A DNA stretch of 39,126 bases from NCBI RefSeq assembly GCF_000497445.1, contig NZ_CM002285.1:8351731-8390856 (forward strand), given 5' to 3'. Positions 1 to 7,086 of the stretch are shown piece after piece (the stretch's first letter is position 1; the number at the start of each line of letters is the position of its first letter). The notes below the pieces were generated by a model. That model worked only from the letters and a program-made list of their open reading frames with translations. It did no database searches and was not told where the DNA came from. A program made the position numbers and the translations under genes. This stretch comes from Streptomyces roseochromogenus subsp. oscitans DS 12.976 (lineage in GTDB: Bacteria; Actinomycetota; Actinomycetes; Streptomycetales; Streptomycetaceae).

Positions 1-1
1 C

Positions 2-2146
2 GTCCAGGGCCTGGCCGACCGCACCGACCGGGCCGTGGCCAAGCTGCGGCTCGGCCGCGACAACACCGTCGCCGACACCGAGGAACTACCCGCCGGTGTC
101 TCCGGACGCCTCGACGCCTTCGTCACCGGCGCCGAGCACCTGCGCGCACTGCGGACGGCCGTACTCGACCACAAGGCCGGCTGGAACACGGTGTACGCGC
201 AGTACACGAAAACCATCGGCGCGGCCTTCGCCGTGGACGGCGCCCTCACCGGCATCCAGCAGGCCGACGTCGGCTCCGACGCGCGCGTGCTGCTCGAATT
301 CAGCCGGGCCGCCGAGGCACTGGCCCAGGAGGACACCGTCCTCGGCGGCGCGCGGGCCGCCGGACAGCTGCAGGGCGAGCGGCTAAGGCTGTTCGGAGCC
401 GCCGTCGCCGCACGCCGTACCCTCACCGAGGGCGCCGTCGCCGATCTGCCCACAGCCCAGCGCGCCTCCTGGCAGAACCTGACCGAAAGCGATTCCTACA
501 CCGCCCTTGGTGCCGCCGAGGAGAAGATCCTCGCCGCCCGGTCGGGTACCAAGCCGGCCGACGCGGCACCGCAGGCCGCCTGGGATGCCGCCCACGCGCG
601 CGTGCAGGACGGCATGCGGGACATCGCGACGGACACGGGCCGCGCCGTCGCCGGCCGCGCCGACCCGGTCACCCGCGGCCTGCTCAGCCCCGCGGGTGCC
701 GCGGTCCTCCTCGGCCTGGCCGCGGTCGCCGCGTCGCTCGTCATCTCCGTCCGCATCGGACGCGCACTCGTGGTCGAACTCGTGACCCTGCGCAACGACG
801 CCCTGGAGATCGCCCGCCGCAAACTCCCCGAAGCGATGCGCAGACTGCGCGCGGGCGAGGAGATCGACATCCAGGCGGAGGCGGCCGCCGAACCACCCGC
901 CGAAGACGAGACGGGTCAGGTCGCGGAAGCCCTGACCACGGTCCACCGCGCCGCTCTGCGCGCCGCCGTGGAGCGCGCCGAACTCGCCAGCGGTATCTCC
1001 GGCGTCTTCGTCAACCTGGCCCGCCGCAGCCAGGTACTGGTCCACCGTCAGCTCAGCCTCCTGGACAGCATGGAGCGCCGCTCGGACGACCCCGACGAGC
1101 TGAGCGACCTCTTCCGCCTGGACCACCTCACCACACGCATGCGGCGGCACGCCGAGAGCCTGATCATCCTCTCCGGTGCCGCACCCGGCCGGGCCTGGCG
1201 CGTGCCGGTCTCCCTGACGAACGTCGTACGGGCCGCCGTGTCCGAAGTCGAGGACTACGCGCGCGTGGAGGTACGCCAGCTCCCCGAAGCCCACGTCATC
1301 GGCGCAGCCGTAGCCGACCTCACCCACCTGCTCGCCGAACTCCTCGAGAACGCCGCCCAGTTCTCGCCGCCCCACACGCGCGTGCGTGTCACCGGCGAAC
1401 CCGTGGGCAACGGCTACGCCCTGGAGATCGAGGACCGGGGACTCGGCATGGGCGCCGAGCCCCTCGCGGAGGCCAATCGCCGCATCGAACAGTCCGAGGC
1501 CCTGGACCTGTTCGACAGCGACCGGCTCGGACTCTTCGTGGTCAGCCGGCTCGCCTCCCGGCACGACGTCAAGGTGCATCTGCGTACCTCCCCCTATGGA
1601 GGCACCACCGCCGTCGTCCTGCTGCCCACCGACCTGCTGCACAGCGGCGCGCCGGAACGCGCCTCCCACCAAGGCGAGCAAGCCCGTCACAAGCCGGAAC
1701 GCGAGTACGCGCGTGTGCCCGACACGAGCCCGCGCCAAGAAGCCGTCGCCGCCCGCTCGGACCGGCCCGCCCTCGCGGCCACCGCTCCCGGCCCGCACAG
1801 CGCCGCCGAGGAGTCGGCCCGGCCCGCAACCGTCGACGAAACCCCGCCCCCCGGAGTCACCGCACTGAGACTGCACCGACCGCCCCAGGACTCCGAGCCC
1901 ACCGACGACCTCCCGCGCCGCGTGCGCCAGGCGAGCCTCGCTCCTCAGCTCCGGCAACAGCGCCCCGAAGCGCCGGCGCCGGACCTCGCAGGGCACGGGG
2001 ACGAACGGCGCACCCCTGAACTCGTACGGGACCGCATGACGGCCTACCGCGACGGATGGGCGCGCGGAGGCGGCAGACAACCCGGCCGCGGCAGCGCCCC
2101 GCAACCCGAAACGGGCAGAGACAGCAGCGAAGGAGACCCGGCATGA
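2..2146 (+). CDS. cvnA: CvnA-type nitrate/nitrite-sensor-like histidine kinase, 5' end outside the window
   Basis: Membrane sensor kinase of a Cvn conservon, thought to act with the three following genes as a membrane-associated G-protein-like complex. The frame is open to the window edge, so the true start and first membrane segment lie upstream; GTG at 35 is only an internal candidate. Visible parts in order: an Ala-rich helical sensor region resembling a NIT domain, a transmembrane helix near nt 690-765, a short HAMP-like linker, a DHp-like helix pair (nt 1010-1170), and a GHKL ATPase domain with N-box ELLENAAQFSPP near nt 1340, G1 box DRGLGMG near nt 1432 and G2 box DRLGLFVV near nt 1520. 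The last ~160 residues are Pro/Ala/Arg-rich and probably disordered. The stop overlaps the cvnB start (ATGA). Family assignment is secure from both sequence and gene order; the signal sensed is unknown. Confidence 0.93.
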   Translation, partial: VQGLADRTDRAVAKLRLGRDNTVADTEELPAGVSGRLDAFVTGAEHLRALRTAVLDHKAGWNTVYAQYTKTIGAAFAVDGALTGIQQADVGSDARVLLEFSRAAEALAQEDTVLGGARAAGQLQGERLRLFGAAVAARRTLTEGAVADLPTAQRASWQNLTESDSYTALGAAEEKILAARSGTKPADAAPQAAWDAAHARVQDGMRDIATDTGRAVAGRADPVTRGLLSPAGAAVLLGLAAVAASLVISVRIGRALVVELVTLRNDALEIARRKLPEAMRRLRAGEEIDIQAEAAAEPPAEDETGQVAEALTTVHRAALRAAVERAELASGISGVFVNLARRSQVLVHRQLSLLDSMERRSDDPDELSDLFRLDHLTTRMRRHAESLIILSGAAPGRAWRVPVSLTNVVRAAVSEVEDYARVEVRQLPEAHVIGAAVADLTHLLAELLENAAQFSPPHTRVRVTGEPVGNGYALEIEDRGLGMGAEPLAEANRRIEQSEALDLFDSDRLGLFVVSRLASRHDVKVHLRTSPYGGTTAVVLLPTDLLHSGAPERASHQGEQARHKPEREYARVPDTSPRQEAVAARSDRPALAATAPGPHSAAEESARPATVDETPPPGVTALRLHRPPQDSEPTDDLPRRVRQASLAPQLRQQRPEAPAPDLAGHGDERRTPELVRDRMTAYRDGWARGGGRQPGRGSAPQPETGRDSSEGDPA

Positions 2147-2580
2147 TCCAGGACCCGCACACGAGGACCGCCCAGCGCTCCGGCGAACTGGACTGGCTGC
2201 TCGACGACCTGGTGATGCGCGTGCACGAGGTGCGGCACGCCGTCGTGCTCTCCAACGACGGACTGGCCGTCGGCGCCTCCACCGGCCTCACCCGGGAGGA
2301 CGCCGAACACCTCGCCGCTGTCGCCTCCGGCTTCAACAGCCTCGCCAAGGGCGCGGGACGGCACTTCGGAGCGGGCGGTGTGCGGCAGACCATGGTCGAG
2401 ATGGACGACGCGTTCCTCTTCGTGGCCGCCGCCGGCGACGGCTCCTGCCTCGCCGTCCTCACCGCCGTCACCGCCGACATCGGACTCGTCGCCTACGAGA
2501 TGGCACGCCTGGTCAAGCGGGTCGGCGAGCACCTCTGCACAGCGCCGCGTGCCACCGCGCAGCCGCCCGCGGCCGGATGA
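2143..2580 (+). CDS. cvnB: CvnB, roadblock/LC7 domain protein
   Basis: Small (145 aa) roadblock/LC7 protein, the second conservon component, expected to act like a MglB-type regulator of the GTPase CvnD and to bind the kinase CvnA. The start is ATG 2143, which overlaps the cvnA stop as ATGA and follows a GAAGGAG ribosome-binding site at about 2129-2135; a longer upstream in-frame extension would lie inside cvnA and is rejected. The family core is plain: LDWLLDDLVMRVHEVRHAVV, then LSNDGLAVGASTGL, then EDAEHLAAVASG. Seven bases separate it from cvnC. A close paralogue is encoded at 4416-4829. Confidence 0.95.
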   Translation: MIQDPHTRTAQRSGELDWLLDDLVMRVHEVRHAVVLSNDGLAVGASTGLTREDAEHLAAVASGFNSLAKGAGRHFGAGGVRQTMVEMDDAFLFVAAAGDGSCLAVLTAVTADIGLVAYEMARLVKRVGEHLCTAPRATAQPPAAG

Positions 2581-2587
2581 GCCCGAA

Positions 2588-3013
2588 ATGGCCGCACCGA
2601 TGACCGAGCACCGGACCGACGGCCCGTGGGAGCCGGGCAGCCAGTGGTACGACGGCGAGGCCGGACCGCTGGTCCGCCCCTACGCGATGACGGGCGGGCG
2701 CACCCAGCCGGGACCCACCGGGGTGCGCTTCGACCTGATCGCCCTCGTCACCCTCGACCCCACGGCACCGGCGCTCGACGACGGCACCGCGCTCGGCCCC
2801 GAACACCGGACCCTGATCGAGCTGTGCCGTACCGAGACACAGTCCGTCGCCGAACTCGCGGCGGACGCGGACCTCCCCGTCGGCGTGGTCAGGGTGTTGC
2901 TCGGCGACCTCCTGGAGCTGGGCTGCGTGGTCATCGGCCGTCCGGTGCCCCCGGCACAGTTGCCCGACGAACGGATTCTGCGTGAGGTCATCGAGGGATT
3001 GCGAGCGCTGTAG
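2588..3013 (+). CDS. cvnC: CvnC, DUF742 protein
   Basis: DUF742 protein (141 aa), third conservon member. It shows the family hallmark VRPYAMTGGRTQP near residues 28-40, then a winged-helix-like region with LIELCRTETQSVAELAADA and a terminal ERILREVIEGLRAL. ATG 2588 sits 7 bases after the cvnB stop; a second ATG at 2600 is possible. The biochemical role of DUF742 is not established; in conservons it interacts with the other Cvn proteins. Unusually, it is not coupled to cvnD: 272 bases separate them, whereas cvnC and cvnD normally abut or overlap. Confidence 0.93.
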   Translation: MAAPMTEHRTDGPWEPGSQWYDGEAGPLVRPYAMTGGRTQPGPTGVRFDLIALVTLDPTAPALDDGTALGPEHRTLIELCRTETQSVAELAADADLPVGVVRVLLGDLLELGCVVIGRPVPPAQLPDERILREVIEGLRAL

Positions 3014-3285
3014 ATGAACGTTCAGAACCCGCCGCGCACCGCGCTGCGTGCAGATCCCTCCACCGATCCGCACGCATTGCATCCTGGTCTGTGCGCGTCG
3101 TCTGCCGATCCGCGCGCGTGGGATCCCGACCCGTGCGCGTTGCGCCTCAGACCGGGCGCGAGTCGGTCACATCAGGTGCGTTTCGGTCCAACCGCCCCCG
3201 GATGCGGCCTCGTTGTCATGATGCTGCCTTCATCCCCGCACCAGGCGGACGCCGATCGCAGCCGGCCCTCCCGAGAGAAGTGATC
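3014..3285 (+). other. Unusually long cvnC-cvnD spacer
   Basis: 272 bases with no convincing gene. The left half holds imperfect repeats built from GATCC and GTGCGCGT-like words (about 3050-3145). A frame is open through the spacer into cvnD, but it is Arg/Pro-rich and has no family resemblance. The ribosome-binding site for cvnD is weak (GAGAAG near 3274). Confidence 0.5.
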
Positions 3286-3888
3286 ATGGTCACCGAGCAC
3301 TCCGACGCCGTCGGCGACACCACCGCCCTGGCACTGAAGATACTGGTCGCCGGCGGGTTCGGCGTCGGCAAGACAACCCTGGTCGGGGCCGTCAGCGAGA
3401 TCCGGCCGCTGCGTACCGAGGAACTCCTCAGCGAAGCAGGACAGCTGGTGGACGACACCGACGGCGTGGACCAGAAGGTCACCACCACCGTCGCCATGGA
3501 CTTCGGGCGCATCACCATCCGCTCCGGCCTGTCCCTGTACCTCTTCGGCACTCCGGGGCAGGACCGCTTCTGGTTCCTGTGGGACGAGCTGTCCCAAGGC
3601 GCCCTCGGCGCCGTCGTCCTCGCCGACACCCGGCGCCTGGAGGACTGCTTCCCCGCGGTCGATTACTTCGAGCACCGGCGCATCCCGTTCGTGGTGGCCG
3701 TCAACTGCTTCGCGGGAGCCCGCACCCACGGCGCCCACGACGTCTCCCGTGCCCTCGACCTCGACCAGGGCACACCCGTTGTACTGTGCGACGCGCGGGA
3801 CCGGGACTCCGGCAAGGAAGTCCTGATCCGGCTCGTCGAGTACGCCGGGCGGATACACACTGCCAGGCTCCTGGACTCGGTCGGCTGA
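3286..3888 (+). CDS. cvnD: CvnD, small Ras-like GTP-binding protein
   Basis: MglA/Ras-like GTPase (200 aa), the conservon effector switch. P-loop GGFGVGKTT lies near residues 19-27; the switch II element is LFGTPGQDRF near residue 88, with TPGQ in place of DxxG, as usual for this family; VVAVNCFAG replaces the NKxD base-recognition motif, again typical of CvnD. ATG 3286 is chosen because similarity begins there; the open frame upstream looks non-coding. It is encoded in the same direction as cvnABC but after a long spacer, so it may have its own promoter. The family is certain; the exact start is fairly sure. Confidence 0.94.
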   Translation: MVTEHSDAVGDTTALALKILVAGGFGVGKTTLVGAVSEIRPLRTEELLSEAGQLVDDTDGVDQKVTTTVAMDFGRITIRSGLSLYLFGTPGQDRFWFLWDELSQGALGAVVLADTRRLEDCFPAVDYFEHRRIPFVVAVNCFAGARTHGAHDVSRALDLDQGTPVVLCDARDRDSGKEVLIRLVEYAGRIHTARLLDSVG

Positions 3889-3897
3889 GCCTGCCGC

Positions 3898-4326
3898 TCA
3901 GGCCGCCAGATCCTTCACGGCCACCACCTGGTCGACCGTGACGCGGACCAGCAGCTCGCCCGGGACGCCGTTGCGGGCGCCGTACTCCTCGGCGCGGTCC
4001 TCGCCCATGTACCGCGCGGCGATCCGGGTGGCCCAGTGGCGTACCTCGTCCAGGTCCTCCGACAGCCGTGCGCGACCGTTCAGCACCACGAAGTGGAACG
4101 GCGGCCGATCGTCGTCCACACACAGGGCGATCCGTCCGTCACGGGCGAGATTGCGCCCCTTTACGGTGTCCTTACCGGTGTTGAAGACCAGTTCGTCCCC
4201 GTCCAGCAGAAACCAGATCGGCGCCACGTGAGGGCTCCCATCGGCGCGAACGGTGGACAACTTGCCGGTTCGGGTGCCGTTCGAGACGAACGCCCGCCAT
4301 TCCTCGTCGGTCATCTTCTGTGCCAT
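3898..4326 (-). CDS. PPOX-class (pyridoxamine-phosphate-oxidase fold) flavin or F420-dependent enzyme
   Basis: 142-aa protein of the split beta-barrel PPOX fold. Features: an N-terminal helix (MTDEEWRAFV), then GKLSTVRADGSPHVAPIWFL and the strand GDELVFNTGKDTVKGRNLARD, followed by IALCVDDDRPPFHFVVLNGRA. This layout is typical of actinobacterial F420-binding reductases or heme/flavin-binding relatives; the substrate cannot be read from sequence. The start is ATG at 4326; the in-frame extension upstream (to 4401) runs into the leader of the next gene. It is convergent with cvnD (9 bases between stops) and divergent from the roadblock gene at 4416. Confidence 0.88.
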   Translation of the reverse strand: MAQKMTDEEWRAFVSNGTRTGKLSTVRADGSPHVAPIWFLLDGDELVFNTGKDTVKGRNLARDGRIALCVDDDRPPFHFVVLNGRARLSEDLDEVRHWATRIAARYMGEDRAEEYGARNGVPGELLVRVTVDQVVAVKDLAA

Positions 4327-4415
4327 GCGCCCATCTTGCTTGCCCGGACGCCGGTCGTGGGGAAGGCTGGCGCAGGGTTCCTCCAGCCAGGGGGAGATCA
4401 CACGGGGAGACGGAG

Positions 4416-4829
4416 ATGGGGCAGAACCAGGGACTCGGGTGGCTCCTGGACGATCTGACCGAGCGCGTGGACCATGTGCGGCACGCGCTGGTCCTGTCGA
4501 ACGACGGACTGGTCACGGGGGCGAGTACGGGCCTACGCCGAGAGGACGCCGAGCACCTGGCCGCCGTGGCGTCCGGACTGCACAGCCTGGCCAAGGGGTC
4601 GGGACGCCACTTCGGCGCGGGCAGAGTGCGCCAGACCATGATCGAGTACGACGACGCTGTGCTGTTCGTGACCGCCGCCGGCACCGGCAGCTGCCTGTGC
4701 GTGCTCAGCGGCGCGGAGGCCGACATCGGTCAGATCGCCTACGAGATGACCCTGCTCGTCAATCGCGTCGGCGAACATCTCGGCGTGGACGCCAGGCAAC
4801 CCGAGCGAACTCCCATCAAAGACGCCTGA
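4416..4829 (+). CDS. Second CvnB-like roadblock/LC7 protein
   Basis: 137-aa roadblock/LC7 protein very like the CvnB at 2143-2580: both contain a WLLDDL segment, LSNDGL, GASTGL, EDAEHLAAVASG and SLAKG(A/S)GRHFGAG. The start is ATG 4416 after GGGGAGACGGAG. It has no adjacent kinase, DUF742 or GTPase gene of its own, so it is either an orphan subunit serving the cvn set 0.5 kb away or a product of local duplication. The C-terminal tails of the two proteins differ completely. It is separated from the DUF6397 gene by 126 bases that hold a DnaA-box-like word. Confidence 0.92.
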   Translation: MGQNQGLGWLLDDLTERVDHVRHALVLSNDGLVTGASTGLRREDAEHLAAVASGLHSLAKGSGRHFGAGRVRQTMIEYDDAVLFVTAAGTGSCLCVLSGAEADIGQIAYEMTLLVNRVGEHLGVDARQPERTPIKDA

Positions 4830-4856
4830 CCTGCGGATTCTCCGCCCGTCGTGGAG

Positions 4857-4865
4857 TTATCCACA
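4857..4865 (+). promoter_or_regulatory. DnaA-box-like nonamer
   Basis: TTATCCACA, identical to the strong E. coli DnaA box, in the gap before the DUF6397 gene. It lies inside a small dyad, GTGGA-N4-TCCAC (4851-4864). Only one copy is seen, so an origin is not suggested; chance occurrence or titration/regulation by DnaA are alternatives. Confidence 0.35.
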
Positions 4866-4955
4866 GGCCAACCACCGCTTGCGTCCCTTTGGCTACGGTG
4901 TGTGCACGGCGAACGCACAGGGCGTGAGCCAAGGACTCCACGGGGGAGTAGGACC

Positions 4956-6146
4956 ATGTCCGCAAACACTGTCAGCCCACCGCGGCCCGTGACCTGCACC
5001 CCGAGCCATGCGGCTCGGGAACTGGAACTGAAACGAGGCGAGTTCGACCTCGCCGCGCACCTCGGCCACATCCGGACCGTGCCAGACGAGGGCGGGGGAG
5101 GAGGCCGGAGGGTGGAGCGCGCGGAGATCGACCGCCTGCGCGCACAGGAGGGCCACCCGGAAACCCTGCGCGATCGTGTGCGGGTCGTGGGTACGACGGA
5201 GGGCGCCGAGCTCATGGAGATCCCGGCCGGCCGTTTCACCCGCCTCGCCCGGCTGGGTCTGCTCGTGCCGGTGAAGTGGTACCTGAACCGCTATCGGGCT
5301 GTGGTCTGGCTCTACCTGGCCGAGGACCTGCGCGCGTTCGCCTCGGACGCCGGGAACGCGCATCTGCTCAAGGGGCGAACACCTGAGAACCTGCGCGGCC
5401 AGTTGGAGGCCGGGGTGGACCTGCGCGCCCGTAACTGGCGGGGGCGCCACCTCGGGTTTCTGCTGCGCCAGGTCGACGAGCCGTGGGCCAGGGCCGGAGC
5501 CGTGGCCGCCTTCCTCTCACCCGTCGAGATCGCCGACATCGTCAGGGATCCGTACGAGCGGGCCTATCTGAACCGATTCCGGCCCGCGCCGCCGGGTCAG
5601 GGCACTCCGGGATCGCCTGCCGCATACCTCGCGGAGCGGATCACGACGGCGCAGGACGCGGACGAGATCGCGTGGCTGCGCAGCGAACTGGCCCAGGTGC
5701 TCGATGAGGCCCGCGCCCTCGCGCAGGCCCCACGCCCGGCCGCCCGCCGCCTCGTACCGACCCCGCGAGCGACCGCACGGCCCATCCCGCCGATGGCCGT
5801 AACGGTCACGCGCACCACGGCGCCGACGGCTCGGGCATCGTCGGCGCCCGGCGAAGAGCCGGTCGCAGCATGTGCACCCGAGCTGCTGCCGGGAACGCCT
5901 GGGCCGACGACCGGGCCGGTGGCGGGGACGTCCGGGCCGGACGGAGGACGGCTGCCGGGATCGTTCGAGCCGACGGACGAGCCCGTGACCCGAGCGTTCG
6001 AGTGGCACGGCACGCCGCTCGTGCCGCAGGCCGCGCCGACAACGGTACGCCGGGGGCGCCGTCGGGCTGAGTCGCCCTCGCCGCGAACCGACCGTGGCCT
6101 GCGGGCTTGGCTACGGCGGAGAAGCACTCGGCCCTCTCGGGTGTGA
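4956..6146 (+). CDS. DUF6397 family protein
   Basis: 396-aa protein matching the Streptomyces DUF6397 family as I recall it. The first ~255 residues are conserved-looking and charged: an HTH-like start (SHAARELELKRGEFDLAAHL), then VERAEIDRLRAQEG, EIPAGRFTRLARLGLLVPVK and WYLNRYRAVVWLYLAEDL. This resembles a DNA-binding or adaptor protein rather than an enzyme. The last ~140 residues are Pro/Ala/Thr-rich, probably disordered, ending in an Arg-rich tail. ATG 4956 is preceded by GGGGGAGTAGG at 4942-4952, a strong ribosome-binding site; an in-frame ATG at 4851 lacks one. Function is unknown. It converges on tesB with 33 bases between stops. Confidence 0.82.
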   Translation: MSANTVSPPRPVTCTPSHAARELELKRGEFDLAAHLGHIRTVPDEGGGGGRRVERAEIDRLRAQEGHPETLRDRVRVVGTTEGAELMEIPAGRFTRLARLGLLVPVKWYLNRYRAVVWLYLAEDLRAFASDAGNAHLLKGRTPENLRGQLEAGVDLRARNWRGRHLGFLLRQVDEPWARAGAVAAFLSPVEIADIVRDPYERAYLNRFRPAPPGQGTPGSPAAYLAERITTAQDADEIAWLRSELAQVLDEARALAQAPRPAARRLVPTPRATARPIPPMAVTVTRTTAPTARASSAPGEEPVAACAPELLPGTPGPTTGPVAGTSGPDGGRLPGSFEPTDEPVTRAFEWHGTPLVPQAAPTTVRRGRRRAESPSPRTDRGLRAWLRRRSTRPSRV

Positions 6147-6179
6147 ACCAAACCGGCCGAGACCCCGGCAGCCGGCTCG

Positions 6180-7046
6180 CTACAGGGACCTGAACAGGCC
6201 TTCCTGGACGACCGAGACGAGCAGACGCCCCTGCAGGTCGTAGATGCGTCCGCGGGCCAGCCCACGCCCGCCGGTGGCGATCGGCGACTCCTGGTCGTAC
6301 AGAAACCACTCGTCGGCGCGGAACGGCCGGTGGAACCACATGGCGTGGTCCAGCGAGGCCAGATCGAAGTTCCGCGGACCCCACAGGGGCTCGACCGGGA
6401 TACGGACCGCGTCCAGGAGGGTCATGTCGCTGGCGTAGGTCAGCGCGCATGTGTGGACCAGTGGGTCGTCACCGAGCGGTCCGACCGCGCGCATCCACAC
6501 GGCGCTGCGCGGCTCGGCGCCCTCGATCTCCTCCGCGTTCCAGCGCAGCCGGTCGACATAGCGGATGTCGAAGGGCTGGCGGCGCGCCATCCGCTCCAAC
6601 TGCTCCGGCAGCGCGCCCAGGTGCTTGCGGATCTCCTCGGAGACCGTCGGCAGCGACTCCGGGTGCGGCACATCGCGGGCCGGCGGCAACTGGTGCTCGA
6701 ACGGTCCTTCCTCAGTCTTGTGAAAGGAGGCGGTCAGATTGAAGATCGTGCGGCCCTGCTGCACGGCCGTGACCCGGCGCGTGGTGAACGACCGGCCGTC
6801 GCGGACCCGCTCCACCTGGTACACGATCGGCACCCCGGGGCGGCCCGGGCGCAGGAAGTACGCGTGCAGCGAGTGCACCGGGCGGTCGCCGTCCGTGGTG
6901 CGGCCGGCGGCGACCAGCGCCTGGCCCGCCACCTGGCCGCCGAATACCCGCTGCAGGGACTCCTGCGGGCTTCGGCCACGGAAGATGTCGACCTCGATCT
7001 GCTCGAGGTCCAGCAGGTCGACCAGTCTCTCGGCCGGGTTCGTCAT
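6180..7046 (-). CDS. tesB: Acyl-CoA thioesterase II (TesB family)
   Basis: 288-aa double-hotdog thioesterase hydrolysing acyl-CoA to free fatty acid and CoA in the cytoplasm. Visible TesB landmarks: IFRGRSPQESLQRVFGGQVAGQAL in the first hotdog, HSLHAYFLRPGRPG, and in the second hotdog ASDMTLLDAVRIP, SLDHAMWFHRPFRADEWFLYDQESP and a closing GRGLARGRIYDLQG. The length is normal for the family. ATG 7046 follows AAGGAGAATCCC, so the longer in-frame extension to 7136 is rejected. It sits 40 bases after the helicase gene on the same strand and may be co-transcribed with it. Confidence 0.95.
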   Translation of the reverse strand: MTNPAERLVDLLDLEQIEVDIFRGRSPQESLQRVFGGQVAGQALVAAGRTTDGDRPVHSLHAYFLRPGRPGVPIVYQVERVRDGRSFTTRRVTAVQQGRTIFNLTASFHKTEEGPFEHQLPPARDVPHPESLPTVSEEIRKHLGALPEQLERMARRQPFDIRYVDRLRWNAEEIEGAEPRSAVWMRAVGPLGDDPLVHTCALTYASDMTLLDAVRIPVEPLWGPRNFDLASLDHAMWFHRPFRADEWFLYDQESPIATGGRGLARGRIYDLQGRLLVSVVQEGLFRSL

Positions 7047-7086
7047 CGGTGGGATTCTCCTTGGCTCGGGGCGGGTCGCGAACGGC

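Noticed and set aside
3014..3283. Small gene between cvnC and cvnD
   Set aside because: Begins directly after the cvnC stop and is Pro/Arg/Ser-rich with repeats; no family resemblance and the neighbouring genes do not require it.
4857..4865. Replication origin suggested by a DnaA-box-like word
   Set aside because: A single copy with no cluster, no dnaA/dnaN genes and no A/T-rich unwinding region nearby.
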